A stretch of DNA of 27,417 bases, taken from NCBI GenBank assembly GCA_902362365.1, contig CABIVQ010000042.1:1-27417 (forward strand), in the 5' to 3' direction. The notes below the pieces were generated by a model. The model was given only the letters and a program-made list of their open reading frames with translations, was not told the origin of the DNA and ran no database searches. Of this stretch, positions 8,925-17,107 are shown one piece after another. The stretch is from Clostridiaceae bacterium. Lineage in GTDB: Bacteria; Bacillota; Clostridia; Peptostreptococcales; Peptostreptococcaceae. Made by a program: the position numbers and the translations under genes. Positions within the stretch are counted from its first letter, which is position 1. Each line of letters begins with the position of its first letter.

Positions 8925-9256
8925 AAATGAAGGAAAGTTACAATATTTCTAGAAGTATATGATATGTTGTATATAATAATATTAGTAATATATTTGATTA
9001 TATATGTAAATAATTAATAATTATATAATAATATTGTAACAAATAGAGAAAAATAATATGTGTAGCATATATTTTGTAATTATGCGTTAAAATATTCTGT
9101 AAATACTATGTACTTTTGTAGTGAAAAGTGATATATTATTTATGGTAAATGTTTAATGTATACAAAATTTCTTTTAGAAATCGAATAATGTAGTTAAGAA
9201 ATGGTCTAGCAATAGACTTATTAAATAGTATTGATAAAATTTAAGGAGGTATACTA
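8925..9256 (+). promoter_or_regulatory. ackA upstream region with extended -10
   Basis: This stretch is very AT-rich and holds no gene that I can support. The best + strand promoter is an extended -10, TGATATATT at 9129-9137, with a weak -35 (TGTACT). Other AT-rich -35 and -10 pairs occur near 8967-9021. An exact 11-bp inverted repeat, GTTACAATATT (8937-8947) and AATATTGTAAC (9030-9040), brackets the first part. A small hairpin, GTCTA-GCAA-TAGAC, lies at 9204-9217. No known riboswitch or cre site was recognised. Confidence 0.3.
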
Positions 9257-10453
9257 ATGAAAGTATTAGTATTAAACTGTGGTAGTTCTTCATTAAAATA
9301 TCAATTAATAGATATGTCAAATGAAGCAGTATTATGTGTAGGTTTAGTTGAAAGAATAGGTATAGAAGGTTCTATACTTAAGCAAGAAAAAGATGGTGTA
9401 GAAGGTAAGTACATAGTTGAGCAACCAATGAAAGATCATGAAGATGCTATAAAATTAGTATTAGATGCTGTTCTTGATCCAACTTACGGTGGAGTAAAAG
9501 AAATGAGCGAAATAGAAGCTGTAGGACATAGAGTTGTTCACGGTGGTGAAAAATTCGCTTCATCTGTAGTTATAACTGAAGAAGTTGAAAATGCTATGAA
9601 AGAATGTATAGAATTAGCACCTCTTCATAACCCAGCTAATATAATGGGAATAGATGCTTGTAAGGCTATACTTCCAGGAGTACCAATGGTAGGAGTATTC
9701 GATACTGCTTTCCATCAAACAATGCCTAAAAAATCTTACTTATATGGATTACCTCATGAGTTATACTCTAAGTACGGTGTAAGAAGATACGGATTCCACG
9801 GAACTTCTCACAAGTATGTATCTCAAAGAGCTGCAGCTATGTTAGGAAAGAACATAGAAGATGTTAAAATAATAACTTGTCACTTAGGAAATGGAGCTTC
9901 TATAGCTGCTATAGATGGTGGAGTATGTGTTGATACATCTATGGGATTCACTCCATTAGAAGGTTTAATAATGGGAACTAGATGTGGAGATATAGATGCT
10001 GCTATATTACCATTCTTAATGGAAAAAGAAAACTTAGACGCAAAAGGATTAAGTGATTTAATGAACAAGAAGTCAGGAGTATACGGAATGACTGGTATAT
10101 CAAGTGACTTCAGAGATATAGAAGATGCAGCTGCTAAGGGTGACGAAAAAGCTCAAGTTGCTTTAGATGCTTATGCTCAAAGAGTTAAGAAATATATAGG
10201 ATCTTACGCTGCAGAAATGAACGGTGTAGATGCTGTTGTATTCACTGCAGGTGTTGGTGAAAACGGAATAGATATGAGAGAAGCTATAGCTTCTAACATG
10301 GAATTCTTAGGAATGAAGTTAGACAAAGAAGCTAACAAAGTTAGAGGAAAAGAAAGAGTGATATCTACTGAAGATTCTAAAGTTAAGATATTATTAATAC
10401 CTACTAACGAAGAACTAATGATAGCTAGAGATACTGTAGCTTTAGTTAAATAA
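9257..10453 (+). CDS. ackA: Acetate kinase
   Basis: It interconverts acetyl phosphate plus ADP with acetate plus ATP in the cytosol, giving ATP in acetate-forming fermentation. The 398-aa length is typical. ASKHA-fold motifs and catalytic residues are clear: N7 in [13 protein letters not shown]92 in [10 protein letters not shown]149 in [11 protein letters not shown]181 in [11 protein letters not shown]209 in CHLGNGAS, R242 in GTRCGDID, and E385 near the C terminus. These match the Methanosarcina enzyme residues shifted by one. A strong AAGGAGG site precedes the ATG. Codon choice leans to TTC, AAC and TAC more than in its neighbours, as expected for a highly expressed gene. The usual partner pta is not next to it. 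Pyruvate from the lactate operon would feed this ATP-forming step by way of acetyl-CoA. Confidence 0.97.
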   Translation: MKVLVLNCGSSSLKYQLIDMSNEAVLCVGLVERIGIEGSILKQEKDGVEGKYIVEQPMKDHEDAIKLVLDAVLDPTYGGVKEMSEIEAVGHRVVHGGEKFASSVVITEEVENAMKECIELAPLHNPANIMGIDACKAILPGVPMVGVFDTAFHQTMPKKSYLYGLPHELYSKYGVRRYGFHGTSHKYVSQRAAAMLGKNIEDVKIITCHLGNGASIAAIDGGVCVDTSMGFTPLEGLIMGTRCGDIDAAILPFLMEKENLDAKGLSDLMNKKSGVYGMTGISSDFRDIEDAAAKGDEKAQVALDAYAQRVKKYIGSYAAEMNGVDAVVFTAGVGENGIDMREAIASNMEFLGMKLDKEANKVRGKERVISTEDSKVKILLIPTNEELMIARDTVALVK

Positions 10454-10482
10454 TTAAAAAACTTTAATTGGATATAATAAAA

Positions 10483-10509
10483 TTAAGGTAGGTTATTAAC
10501 CTACCTTAA
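10483..10509. terminator. Long palindrome after ackA, probable terminator
   Basis: TTAAGGTAGGTTA (10483-10495) and TAACCTACCTTAA (10497-10509) are perfect arms around one base. The following sequence CTTATGCC lacks a T run, so it is a poor intrinsic terminator. It could also serve as an mRNA 3' stabiliser or a protein site. Confidence 0.45.
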
Positions 10510-10554
10510 CTTATGCCTGTATTATTTACAAATATATCTATCAAGTAAAAATAC

Positions 10555-10583
10555 TTGACAAACAATCATGAGATTTGTATAAT
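10555..10583 (+). promoter_or_regulatory. Consensus sigma-A promoter for yceD-rpmF
   Basis: TTGACA (10555-10560), exactly 17 bp, then TATAAT (10578-10583) form a perfect consensus promoter. The predicted RNA start is near 10590, giving a short leader of about 23 nt to the ATG at 10613. It should drive strong expression of yceD and rpmF. Confidence 0.85.
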
Positions 10584-10612
10584 AAATTTGGCAATATTAT
10601 TGAGGTGAAAAG

Positions 10613-11140
10613 ATGATTATTAGTCTAGATAAATTAAATAGAAGAGAATCTGATAAAATAGACTTGAATTTTTCTCAAAAAATTGATACTATTAATTACT
10701 GTGATAGCACATATAAGCTAACTTCACCTATTAATGTAGAAGGTAAGATTACAAAAAATAATAAAGGTTTATACCTTGATATTAATGTTGATTTTACAAT
10801 TCTAGATAATTGTTCAAGATGTTTAGATGAAGTAGAAGTTCCTGTTAACTATGACATACAAGGATTCTTAGTAAGAGAAGACTATGATGAAGATAGTTTT
10901 GAGGATTATGATGCTTTCATATGTGATGGACAAGAAGTAAATCTTCTTGATGTAATAGAGCAGACTATAGATTTTAATTTAACTGCACAAGTTCTTTGTG
11001 ATGAAGACTGTGAAGGTCTATGTCAAGGATGTGGAGCTAACTTAAACAAAGAAGAATGCTCTTGTGATGAAATTGCGAACGACGAGGAGATTATAGATCC
11101 CCGTTTTGCTAAATTAAAAGATTTGTTTAAAAATGACTAA
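10613..11140 (+). CDS. yceD: YceD/DUF177 family protein linked to 23S rRNA
   Basis: This 175-aa protein of the YceD/DUF177 family almost always precedes rpmF, as here, where rpmF starts 13 bp downstream. The family is needed for normal 23S rRNA accumulation or processing in bacteria and plastids; the biochemical role is unclear. Cysteine pairs are prominent: NCSRC near residues 63-67, and a second cluster CDEDCEGLCQGCGANL near 133-148 with CSC just after. They suggest a bound metal, as is usual in the family. The C-terminal DPRFAKLKDLF segment is also typical. The ATG is supported by TTGAGGTG upstream and by the consensus promoter just before it. Confidence 0.85.
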   Translation: MIISLDKLNRRESDKIDLNFSQKIDTINYCDSTYKLTSPINVEGKITKNNKGLYLDINVDFTILDNCSRCLDEVEVPVNYDIQGFLVREDYDEDSFEDYDAFICDGQEVNLLDVIEQTIDFNLTAQVLCDEDCEGLCQGCGANLNKEECSCDEIANDEEIIDPRFAKLKDLFKND

Positions 11141-11153
11141 GGAGGTGGCGTAA

Positions 11154-11330
11154 ATGGCAGTACCAAAGCGTAAAACGTCTAAATCAAAAACTAAAATGAG
11201 AAGAGCGGCTAACTCACAAATGACTGCAACTGGATTTGTAAGTTGTCCTCAATGTCATGAGCCAAAATTACCACATAGAGTGTGTCCAGATTGCGGATAT
11301 TATAAAGGTAAAGAAGTTGTTTCTAAATAG
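11154..11330 (+). CDS. rpmF: 50S ribosomal protein L32
   Basis: This is a small structural protein of the large ribosomal subunit. The 58-aa product starts [18 protein letters not shown], the standard L32 N terminus. It carries four zinc-binding cysteines as CPQC at 31-34 and CPDC at 44-47, so it is the zinc-containing (C+) form. A GGAGGTGG ribosome site lies eight bases before the ATG. It is cotranscribed with yceD and followed at once by a strong terminator. Confidence 0.97.
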   Translation: MAVPKRKTSKSKTKMRRAANSQMTATGFVSCPQCHEPKLPHRVCPDCGYYKGKEVVSK

Positions 11331-11342
11331 TAACTTCTAAAG

Positions 11343-11373
11343 AACATGTAGATTACTCTACATGTTTTTTTTT
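11343..11373 (+). terminator. Intrinsic terminator after rpmF
   Basis: AACATGTAGA (11343-11352) pairs with TCTACATGTT (11357-11366) around TTAC, followed by a run of T to 11373. This is a strong terminator that separates rpmF from plsX. Confidence 0.9.
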
Positions 11374-11390
11374 AATTATAGGTTTTTAGT

Positions 11391-11415
11391 TTAGTATATA
11401 CTAATACTATATAGT
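11391..11415. promoter_or_regulatory. Paired palindromes upstream of plsX (FapR-like half sites)
   Basis: TTAGTATATACTAA at 11391-11404 and ACTATATAGT at 11406-11415 are perfect palindromes. The half sites TTAGTA and TACTAA are those of FapR, the malonyl-CoA-sensing repressor of lipid synthesis that commonly controls plsX. The centre is only 2 bp, against about 5 bp in the known operator, so identity is uncertain. No fapR is in the window. Confidence 0.3.
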
Positions 11416-11436
11416 CTTAAAAATATGTAAATGGCC

Positions 11437-11442
11437 TATAAT
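11437..11442 (+). promoter_or_regulatory. Probable -10 box of plsX
   Basis: A perfect TATAAT lies 50 bp before the plsX start and after the rpmF terminator. The -35 region around 11415-11420 (TCTTAA) is poor. The palindromes at 11391-11415 would cover the -35, consistent with repression. Confidence 0.45.
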
Positions 11443-11492
11443 ATGGATAAGTAGTTTTAAGCGCAATAATTGAATTAGGAGGGAAGTTTATT

Positions 11493-12502
11493 ATGAAGAT
11501 AGCAATAGATGGAATGGGTGGAGATAATGCGCCTAAATCAAACGTAGAAGGTGTTGTAAGTGCGATTAAGGAGTATAATATAGATATAATAATAACAGGG
11601 GATAAAGATGCCTTAGAAAAGGAATTTGAAAATTACGAGTTTGATAGAAGTAAATTAGAAATAGTACATACAACAGAAATCATAGAAAATGAAGATAAAC
11701 CTGTAAAAGCAATTAGAAGCAAAAAGACTCTTCTATGGTTGTTGCTTTAAGACTAGTAAAAGAAGGTAAGGCTGATGCTGTAGTTTCTGCAGGAAATACA
11801 GGTGCATTACTTGCGGGAGGTTTATTTGTAGTTGGTAGAATAAAAGGAATAGATAGACCTTGTTTATGTCCTGCCATTCCAAATGTGAAAAGAGGTATGA
11901 CAATAATTGCTGACGGAGGGGCTAATGCAGATTGTAAGCCACGAAACTTAGTTGAATTTGCAGCTATGACTAATATATACTCAAAGAAGGTTTTAGGAAT
12001 AGAAAATCCTAGGATATCCTTAGCTAATGTTGGAGCAGAAGAAGGTAAGGGTAATGACCTAATGAAAAAATCTTATGAAGAACTTAAAAACATGGACATA
12101 AATTTCATAGGAAATTTAGAGGCAAGAGATGTTATTAATGCAAAAACTGATGTAATAGTTTGCGATGGTTTTACAGGGAATATATTATTAAAATCTGCAG
12201 AAGGTGTAGCGATGTCGGTAATGGGGCTTTTAAAAGAAACTTTCTTATCTAGTACTAAAGGTAAAATCGGAGCTATGTTATTAAAGGATGACTTAAGAAA
12301 ATTAAAAAGTTTTATGGATTATGCAGAATATGGAGGAGCACCCCTTTTAGGAGTTAATGGAGGAGTTATAAAAGCTCACGGAAGTTCTAATTCAAAAGCA
12401 ATAAAGAATGCAATTAATCAAGGAATAAAATTTGCTCAAGGTAATGTATTAAGAGATATAGAAGAATTTGTACAATCTTCTAAAGAAGATAATGAAGAAT
12501 AA
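11493..12502 (+). pseudogene. plsX: Phosphate acyltransferase PlsX, split by a -1 frameshift
   Basis: PlsX makes acyl-phosphate from acyl-ACP to start phospholipid synthesis. The first frame (11493-11750) begins MKIAIDGMGGDNAPKSNVEG and reads PlsX up to AIRSKK. The second frame (from about 11726 to 12502) continues with DSSMVVALRLVKEGKADAVV and the family motifs SAGNTGALLAGG, DGFTGNILLKSAEG and YGGAPLLGVNG. The break is in the A run at 11721-11725 (AGCAAAAAGACTC). One more A would restore a single 336-aa protein of normal length. As read, the first frame ends at TAA 11748-11750 after seven foreign residues. All other PlsX landmarks are intact and there is no decay, so a sequencing or assembly slip, a recent mutation or slippage during expression are all possible. 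The start has AGGAGGG upstream. No fab gene follows. Confidence 0.9.
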
Positions 12503-12507
12503 GATAT

Positions 12508-12549
12508 AAAAATAGAGCCACCTAAATTTATTTAGGCGGCTCTATTTTT
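12508..12549 (+). terminator. Intrinsic terminator after plsX
   Basis: AAAAATAGAGCCACCTAAA (12508-12526) pairs with TTTAGGCGGCTCTATTTTT (12531-12549) around TTTA, with one A-C mismatch at 12520 and 12537. The T-rich 3' arm gives the U tract. It separates plsX from the sporulation operon. Confidence 0.85.
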
Positions 12550-12637
12550 ATATCAGATCAAAAATAATATTTATTGATTTGTAATAATTTTTAGGACAAC
12601 AAAATATATATATATAAACGAGGAAGGAGGACAAGAT

Positions 12638-13606
12638 ATGAAAAATATCTCTGATGAAATTGTAAACTCTCTTTCATTAAACTTAAGAGAAAAAATAAAA
12701 AAACTACCTAAAAGTAATCTGAATATAGAAGAGATTAGATTAAGGTCTCAAAAGCCACTTATTTTAAATGCGAACAATAAAGATTATTTTTATAATGAAA
12801 AAGAAAATGATTTAGCTTTGAATATGGACAATCCTTATATAGTAACTAGAGAGGATATTGAACAAACATTTCAAATCATATGCAAATATTCTATTCATAC
12901 TTTTATGGATGATATTACAAAAGGATTTATAACACTAAGAGGAGGGCATAGAGTAGGGATAGTAGGAAAAGCAATTGTAGAAAGTGGACAAGTAAAAAAT
13001 ATAAAGCATATATCATCTTTAAACATAAGGATTTCAAGAGAAATAATTGGATGTTCTGATAAAATATTAGATCATATTATAAGTAGTAATAATCAAGTAA
13101 ATAATACATTGATAATTTCGCCACCACAATGCGGCAAGACAACCTTAGTAAGAGATATAGTAAGAAATTTAAGTAATGGTAATAAAAAATATGGTTTTAG
13201 GGGTATGAAGGTGGCATTAATAGATGAACGTAATGAAATAGGCGGTTCATACTTAGGAGTCCCTCAAATGGATGTAGGTATTAGGACCGATATAATTGAA
13301 ACCTGCCCAAAAGATATAGGCATAATGATGCTTTTAAGGTCTATGTCTCCAAATATTATTGTAACGGATGAGATAGGTAATGAAAGAGAAGTAAAGGCTT
13401 TATATACAGCATTAAATGGAGGAGTAAGTCTTATTACTACGGTTCATGGTGACTCTATTGAAGATATTCAGGGAAGAAAAGAATTAAGTCGTTTGTTAGA
13501 TAAAGAATTATTTAAGAAAGTAATAATTTTGTCTGCGAGAAAGGGACCAGGAACTGTAGAAAAAATATATGATTTAGAGGAAAAGAGATGGTATTTTGCA
13601 AATTAA
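12638..13606 (+). CDS. spoIIIAA: Stage III sporulation ATPase SpoIIIAA
   Basis: It is the cytosolic ATPase of the SpoIIIA-SpoIIQ complex, acting in the mother cell and needed for forespore activity after engulfment. The 322-aa protein resembles secretion and pilus ATPases. The Walker A motif SPPQCGKTT is at 161-169 and Walker B VALIDERNE at 192-200, with the conserved GGHRVGIVG before them at 102-110. A strong GGAAGGAGG site precedes the ATG. It opens an eight-gene operon and its end overlaps spoIIIAB by 11 bp. In known sporeformers the operon is read by sigma-E. I could not find a convincing sigma-E promoter in 12550-12637, where an (AT)6 run at 12604-12616 lies just before the ribosome site. 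Confidence 0.95.
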   Translation: MKNISDEIVNSLSLNLREKIKKLPKSNLNIEEIRLRSQKPLILNANNKDYFYNEKENDLALNMDNPYIVTREDIEQTFQIICKYSIHTFMDDITKGFITLRGGHRVGIVGKAIVESGQVKNIKHISSLNIRISREIIGCSDKILDHIISSNNQVNNTLIISPPQCGKTTLVRDIVRNLSNGNKKYGFRGMKVALIDERNEIGGSYLGVPQMDVGIRTDIIETCPKDIGIMMLLRSMSPNIIVTDEIGNEREVKALYTALNGGVSLITTVHGDSIEDIQGRKELSRLLDKELFKKVIILSARKGPGTVEKIYDLEEKRWYFAN

Positions 13607-14117
13607 AATTATTATTATAGGGATCTTAATAGGATGTAGCTATTTAATAGGAGATTTTATATATAAGTCTTATACAAAAAGGCATAAAGAACTTAATGAT
13701 CTCATAAGAATATTAGAGATAATGAGGATGGATTTATCCTTTGGTTTATATACATTGGAAGAAATTTTTAAAAGAGTAGGGGAAAAAGAGGAGTACTGTT
13801 TTTTTAAGTTTTTTAGGTCCATGGCAAATGACTTAAGCGATAGTCGAGAAAAAGTATTAGAAGAAATTTTAGAAGATAATATAAAAATTTTAATTAACGA
13901 AACTTATCTACAAAATAAGGAGGTGGACGAATTAAAAACACTTATACTTACGTTAGGTAAAAGTGATATTGAATCTCAGGAAAGGATGATAAGTCTTAGC
14001 GTTGAGAATTTGAAAAAACTTACTTGTGATAGTAAGGAAGACATAAGTAAAAAAGGAAATCTGTACAAGCAGCTTATTACATTTATAGGTATAGGTATAG
14101 GTATAATTTTAATATAG
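13596..14117 (+). CDS. spoIIIAB: Stage III sporulation protein SpoIIIAB
   Basis: This SpoIIIA-complex membrane protein of 173 aa is distantly related to type II secretion GspF. It has a hydrophobic N-terminal anchor (residues 2-20, QIKIIIIGILIGCSYLIGD), a mostly helical charged middle and a hydrophobic C terminus ending IGIGIGIILI. That end is encoded by a short ATAGGT triplication near 14085-14103. The start is a TTG at 13596 that overlaps the end of spoIIIAA. The nearby ATG at 13588 is in another frame with an early stop. The overlap suggests translational coupling. It lies 10 bp before spoIIIAC. Confidence 0.88.
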   Translation: MQIKIIIIGILIGCSYLIGDFIYKSYTKRHKELNDLIRILEIMRMDLSFGLYTLEEIFKRVGEKEEYCFFKFFRSMANDLSDSREKVLEEILEDNIKILINETYLQNKEVDELKTLILTLGKSDIESQERMISLSVENLKKLTCDSKEDISKKGNLYKQLITFIGIGIGIILI

Positions 14118-14127
14118 GGGGAAGAGC

Positions 14128-14325
14128 ATGGATATAACATTGATATTAAAAGTTGCTGGAGTAGGGTTGTTAATATCAGTATTAAATATAATCTTGGACA
14201 AGGCTGATAGAAAGGATTGGGCCACATTTACTACTTTAGCAGGTGTAATAATAGTTTTAGGGATAGTATTAACTGAAATAAGTGATTTATTTAATGCAGT
14301 TAGAACAATGTTTCAACTTTACTAA
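14128..14325 (+). CDS. spoIIIAC: Stage III sporulation protein SpoIIIAC
   Basis: This small 65-aa integral membrane protein of the SpoIIIA complex has two hydrophobic segments, about residues 3-22 (ending NIILDKADRKDW) and 31-48. The loop LDKADRKDWA is typical of SpoIIIAC. Its paralog SpoIIIAD follows 15 bp later. A GGGGGAAGAG ribosome site precedes the ATG. Confidence 0.93.
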   Translation: MDITLILKVAGVGLLISVLNIILDKADRKDWATFTTLAGVIIVLGIVLTEISDLFNAVRTMFQLY

Positions 14326-14340
14326 AGAGGAGGAGATATC

Positions 14341-14727
14341 TTGGAAGTAATGCAATTAGTAGGTGTTGCCATAATTGCTACAACACTCTGTTTAGTAATA
14401 AAAAAAGATAGACCGGAGATGGCAAATTTTATAGCAATAATAACAGGTGTAACTATACTGTTATCAGTCATATTTAAATTGAATTTTATTATAGAGGGGA
14501 TACAAAACTTAGCTAATAAAGCAAATATACCAAATATGTATATATCTTTAATAATTAAGTTGATAGGGATAGCTTATATAATGGAGTTTGCTATACAGCT
14601 GTGCAATGATTGTGGAGAAAAAAATATAGCTTCAAAGTTAGAATTTGGTGGGAAAATTATAGTTATGACAATGTCATTCCCTATACTTTTATCTATTGTA
14701 GAGATGATATTAAATATAATCCCATAG
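14341..14727 (+). CDS. spoIIIAD: Stage III sporulation protein SpoIIIAD
   Basis: A 128-aa membrane protein of the SpoIIIA complex, related to SpoIIIAC in its first half (KKDRPEMANFIAIITG matches the SpoIIIAC loop and second helix). It appears to have three or four membrane segments. The TTG at 14341 is used as start, since GAGGAGGAG at 14327-14335 sits six bases away. An in-frame ATG at 14350 is the alternative. It lies 14 bp before spoIIIAE. Confidence 0.93.
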   Translation: MEVMQLVGVAIIATTLCLVIKKDRPEMANFIAIITGVTILLSVIFKLNFIIEGIQNLANKANIPNMYISLIIKLIGIAYIMEFAIQLCNDCGEKNIASKLEFGGKIIVMTMSFPILLSIVEMILNIIP

Positions 14728-14741
14728 GAGAATGATTACTT

Positions 14742-15923
14742 ATGAAAAAAAAATTTTTAGGTGTTTTAATAACGTTACTTACAATACTTAATCTTTCAAC
14801 AATAGGGTTTGCGGAAAATGAATCAACAGAAAGTTACGATGAAACTAAGAATAATATAGATTTTTATATTGATAGTCAACTTAGTAAGATCAATGTAGAA
14901 GATATAGAAAAATATATAAGGGATGATGTAGCAGTTAAGAGTATTGATTTAAAAGATTTTGTAAAAAATTTAATAGGTGGAAAAAGTAATATATTAGATC
15001 TATTTGATAAAGAAAAAATTCAGTCTGCTGTGTTTAGAGAATTGAAAACTAGTTTAAGAGTAGTGGCGATAATTTTAGTACTAGCATTATTATCATCAAT
15101 ATTAAAGAGTCTAGAGAATTCATTTTCATCAGGAGATATAAGTAAAATAACCACTTACATAATTTTTATAACCATGGTATCACTTACATTGATAGGATTT
15201 AAAGATGTCTTGAATATCTGTTATAATACTATTAATAGTACTATTGGTCTGATGCAGGTCGTAATGCCTATACTAATAACCTTATTAGTGTTAATAGGAT
15301 TTCCAATAACATCAACAGCATTAAATCCAATATTTTTAGGTGGTGTAACTTTAATTAATATTGTTTTTAAAAAGTTCATGTTCTTTTCAATCACTATAGC
15401 TTTTGCAATTCTAATAATAAATAATTTATCACAAAGTATAAAACTTAAGAAGTTATCTTCTTTCATTAAAAATGTAAATATAGTAACCATAGGAGCAATA
15501 TTTACTATATATTTAGGACTAGTATCTATTCAGGGAATGTATGTAACTAGCTTTGATAAGTTTAGCGTAAAAACAGCTAAGTTTGCAATCGGAAATTTCA
15601 TACCTGTGGTAGGGGGATTTGTATCTGATTCAATGGATATTTTATTATCTTCATCTCAACTTATAAAAAACGTATTTGGAGGAATTGGGTTAGTACTACT
15701 TATAGGAATTTGTTTAATTCCTATAATAAAGGTTCTATCTGTAGTAACTGTATATAAGGTAGCAGCGATAGTAGTAGAGCCTGTGGGAGAAGAAGGAATG
15801 TCTAGTTTTTTAAATGACGTAGCAAATTTAATGGTAATTATGCTTGCATGTGTAATTGCAATAATGATTATGTTCTTCGTAACAATAGCAATTTTAACAT
15901 CCATAAGTGTAGTGACTCATTAG
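14742..15923 (+). CDS. spoIIIAE: Stage III sporulation protein SpoIIIAE
   Basis: This is the largest membrane component of the SpoIIIA channel, 393 aa. It starts with a signal peptide (residues 1-25, MKKKFLGVLITLLTILNLST then a GFA site), followed by a polar exported region to about residue 100. Seven or so membrane helices fill the rest. The stretch VVMPILITLLVLIG and the C-terminal KVAAIVVEPVGEEGMSSFL region are family-typical. Placement between spoIIIAD and spoIIIAF confirms the call. Confidence 0.94.
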   Translation: MKKKFLGVLITLLTILNLSTIGFAENESTESYDETKNNIDFYIDSQLSKINVEDIEKYIRDDVAVKSIDLKDFVKNLIGGKSNILDLFDKEKIQSAVFRELKTSLRVVAIILVLALLSSILKSLENSFSSGDISKITTYIIFITMVSLTLIGFKDVLNICYNTINSTIGLMQVVMPILITLLVLIGFPITSTALNPIFLGGVTLINIVFKKFMFFSITIAFAILIINNLSQSIKLKKLSSFIKNVNIVTIGAIFTIYLGLVSIQGMYVTSFDKFSVKTAKFAIGNFIPVVGGFVSDSMDILLSSSQLIKNVFGGIGLVLLIGICLIPIIKVLSVVTVYKVAAIVVEPVGEEGMSSFLNDVANLMVIMLACVIAIMIMFFVTIAILTSISVVTH

Positions 15924-15935
15924 GAGGTGTGCTAT

Positions 15936-16508
15936 ATGCTAGAGAGTTTAAAATCATGGATTATAACTATATTAATTGGAGCATTCATAGTCAGTATTGT
16001 AGACATGATCTTACCTAAATCTAAAATAAAACCGTATATAAACTTAGTAGTAAATTTTATATTCGTATTTATAGTAATAACACCAATAATAAGTTTACTA
16101 TCAGGTAATATGAGTCTAGAAGATAAACTCCTGCAGTTGATGAATAGTTATAATAAAGAATATATAGAAAGTAGTAATCGGTTAGCTAGTGAAACAGGAA
16201 AAAATAGTTTGATTAATGGATATGAAGAAGGTCTAAAGCAAGTACTAGAATTAAAATTAGATGAATATGGTTATGATCTTGAAGATATAGAGTTTAATGG
16301 ATCTGAAATTAGTAATATAAAATTGAAAGAAAAAAATAATAGTACTAAAAATGAAAAAGAGGACATACAATCTAGTGAAAACGAAAAAATTGAGCAAGTA
16401 TTTAAGGAAGAAGGAAAAGAACATGAATTAAATTTAAGTAAGGATGAACTAAAAGATAATTTAGTCAAAATACTTGATGTATCAATCGAAACTATAGAAA
16501 TTGATTAA
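15936..16508 (+). CDS. spoIIIAF: Stage III sporulation protein SpoIIIAF
   Basis: A 190-aa membrane-anchored SpoIIIA protein. Two hydrophobic helices lie at about residues 7-24 and 34-54 (SLKSWIITILIGAFIVSIVD first). A long, charged, exported C-terminal domain follows, rich in E, K and N at about 130-170. The ATG at 15936 is preferred to a GTG at 15927, because AGGAGGTG at 15922-15929 would overlap the latter. It sits just after spoIIIAE and 14 bp before spoIIIAG. Confidence 0.9.
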   Translation: MLESLKSWIITILIGAFIVSIVDMILPKSKIKPYINLVVNFIFVFIVITPIISLLSGNMSLEDKLLQLMNSYNKEYIESSNRLASETGKNSLINGYEEGLKQVLELKLDEYGYDLEDIEFNGSEISNIKLKEKNNSTKNEKEDIQSSENEKIEQVFKEEGKEHELNLSKDELKDNLVKILDVSIETIEID

Positions 16509-16522
16509 TAGGGGTTGGGTAA

Positions 16523-17083
16523 ATGTTTAAAAACTTAAACGAAAAAGATAAGAAAAAGATATACTCGCTATTATCTTTAGGAATTGTATGTGTCTTAGCA
16601 CTAATAATAATATCCTGTATTCCTTCAGATAAAAAAACAAATACAGATAAAGATGCTGCTCAAGTTAACCAGCAAGAGGAATCTGAACAAGTAAGTGAAA
16701 GTGAACAACAAGATCTAGAAAAAAAATTACAGAAAATATTAGCTAAAATTGATGGAGCTGGTGATGTTAATGTAATGATTACATTTGAATCTAGTGAAGA
16801 GATACAACCTGCCTTTAATAGTAACTCTACGACTGAAACAACGGAGGAAAAAGATGCTCAAGGAGGAGAAAGAACTGTAACAACTTCTAGTGAAAATAAA
16901 ACAATGATAACATCTAATTCAAATTCTCCAGTAATACTAAAAACTACAGAAGCTAAAATAAAAGGTGTATTAGTAGTAGCAAGTGGAGCTGGTGATTCTA
17001 AAGTAAAAGAAACGCTTTATAGTGCTGTACAAACTGCATTACAAGTACAAGGACATCAAGTACAAATAATAAATTCCAAATAA
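16523..17083 (+). CDS. spoIIIAG: Stage III sporulation protein SpoIIIAG
   Basis: This 186-aa protein has one membrane helix at about residues 14-32 (LLSLGIVCVLALIIISCIPS) and an exported domain. In Bacillus the exported domain builds a large ring in the space between mother cell and forespore. The ring-building motif is clear: LQKILAKIDGAGDVNVMITFE at about 69-89. The end, TAKIKGVLVVASGAGDSKVK-like with TALQVQGHQVQI, is also typical. The low-complexity linker, rich in Q, E and S, is at 35-65. Confidence 0.93.
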   Translation: MFKNLNEKDKKKIYSLLSLGIVCVLALIIISCIPSDKKTNTDKDAAQVNQQEESEQVSESEQQDLEKKLQKILAKIDGAGDVNVMITFESSEEIQPAFNSNSTTETTEEKDAQGGERTVTTSSENKTMITSNSNSPVILKTTEAKIKGVLVVASGAGDSKVKETLYSAVQTALQVQGHQVQIINSK

Positions 17084-17107
17084 ATACATATAACCGGGGG
17101 GATAAAA

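Noticed and set aside
10483..10509. Palindrome after ackA as an insertion-element end or attachment site
   Set aside because: There is no partner copy, no target duplication and no transposase or integrase in the window. A hairpin in an intergenic gap is the simpler reading.
11735..12502. Second part of plsX as an independent gene
   Set aside because: It lacks the N-terminal PlsX domain and has no ribosome site before ATG 11735. The frame joins exactly with the first part if one A is added.
12604..12616. (AT)6 run as a variable-length switch for the sporulation operon
   Set aside because: Short AT runs are frequent in DNA this AT-rich, and no promoter elements around it can be fixed, so there is no evidence of switching.
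12550..12637. Sigma-E promoter of spoIIIAA
   Set aside because: Expected from knowledge of the operon, but no pair of boxes with proper spacing stood out from the AT background, so none is listed.
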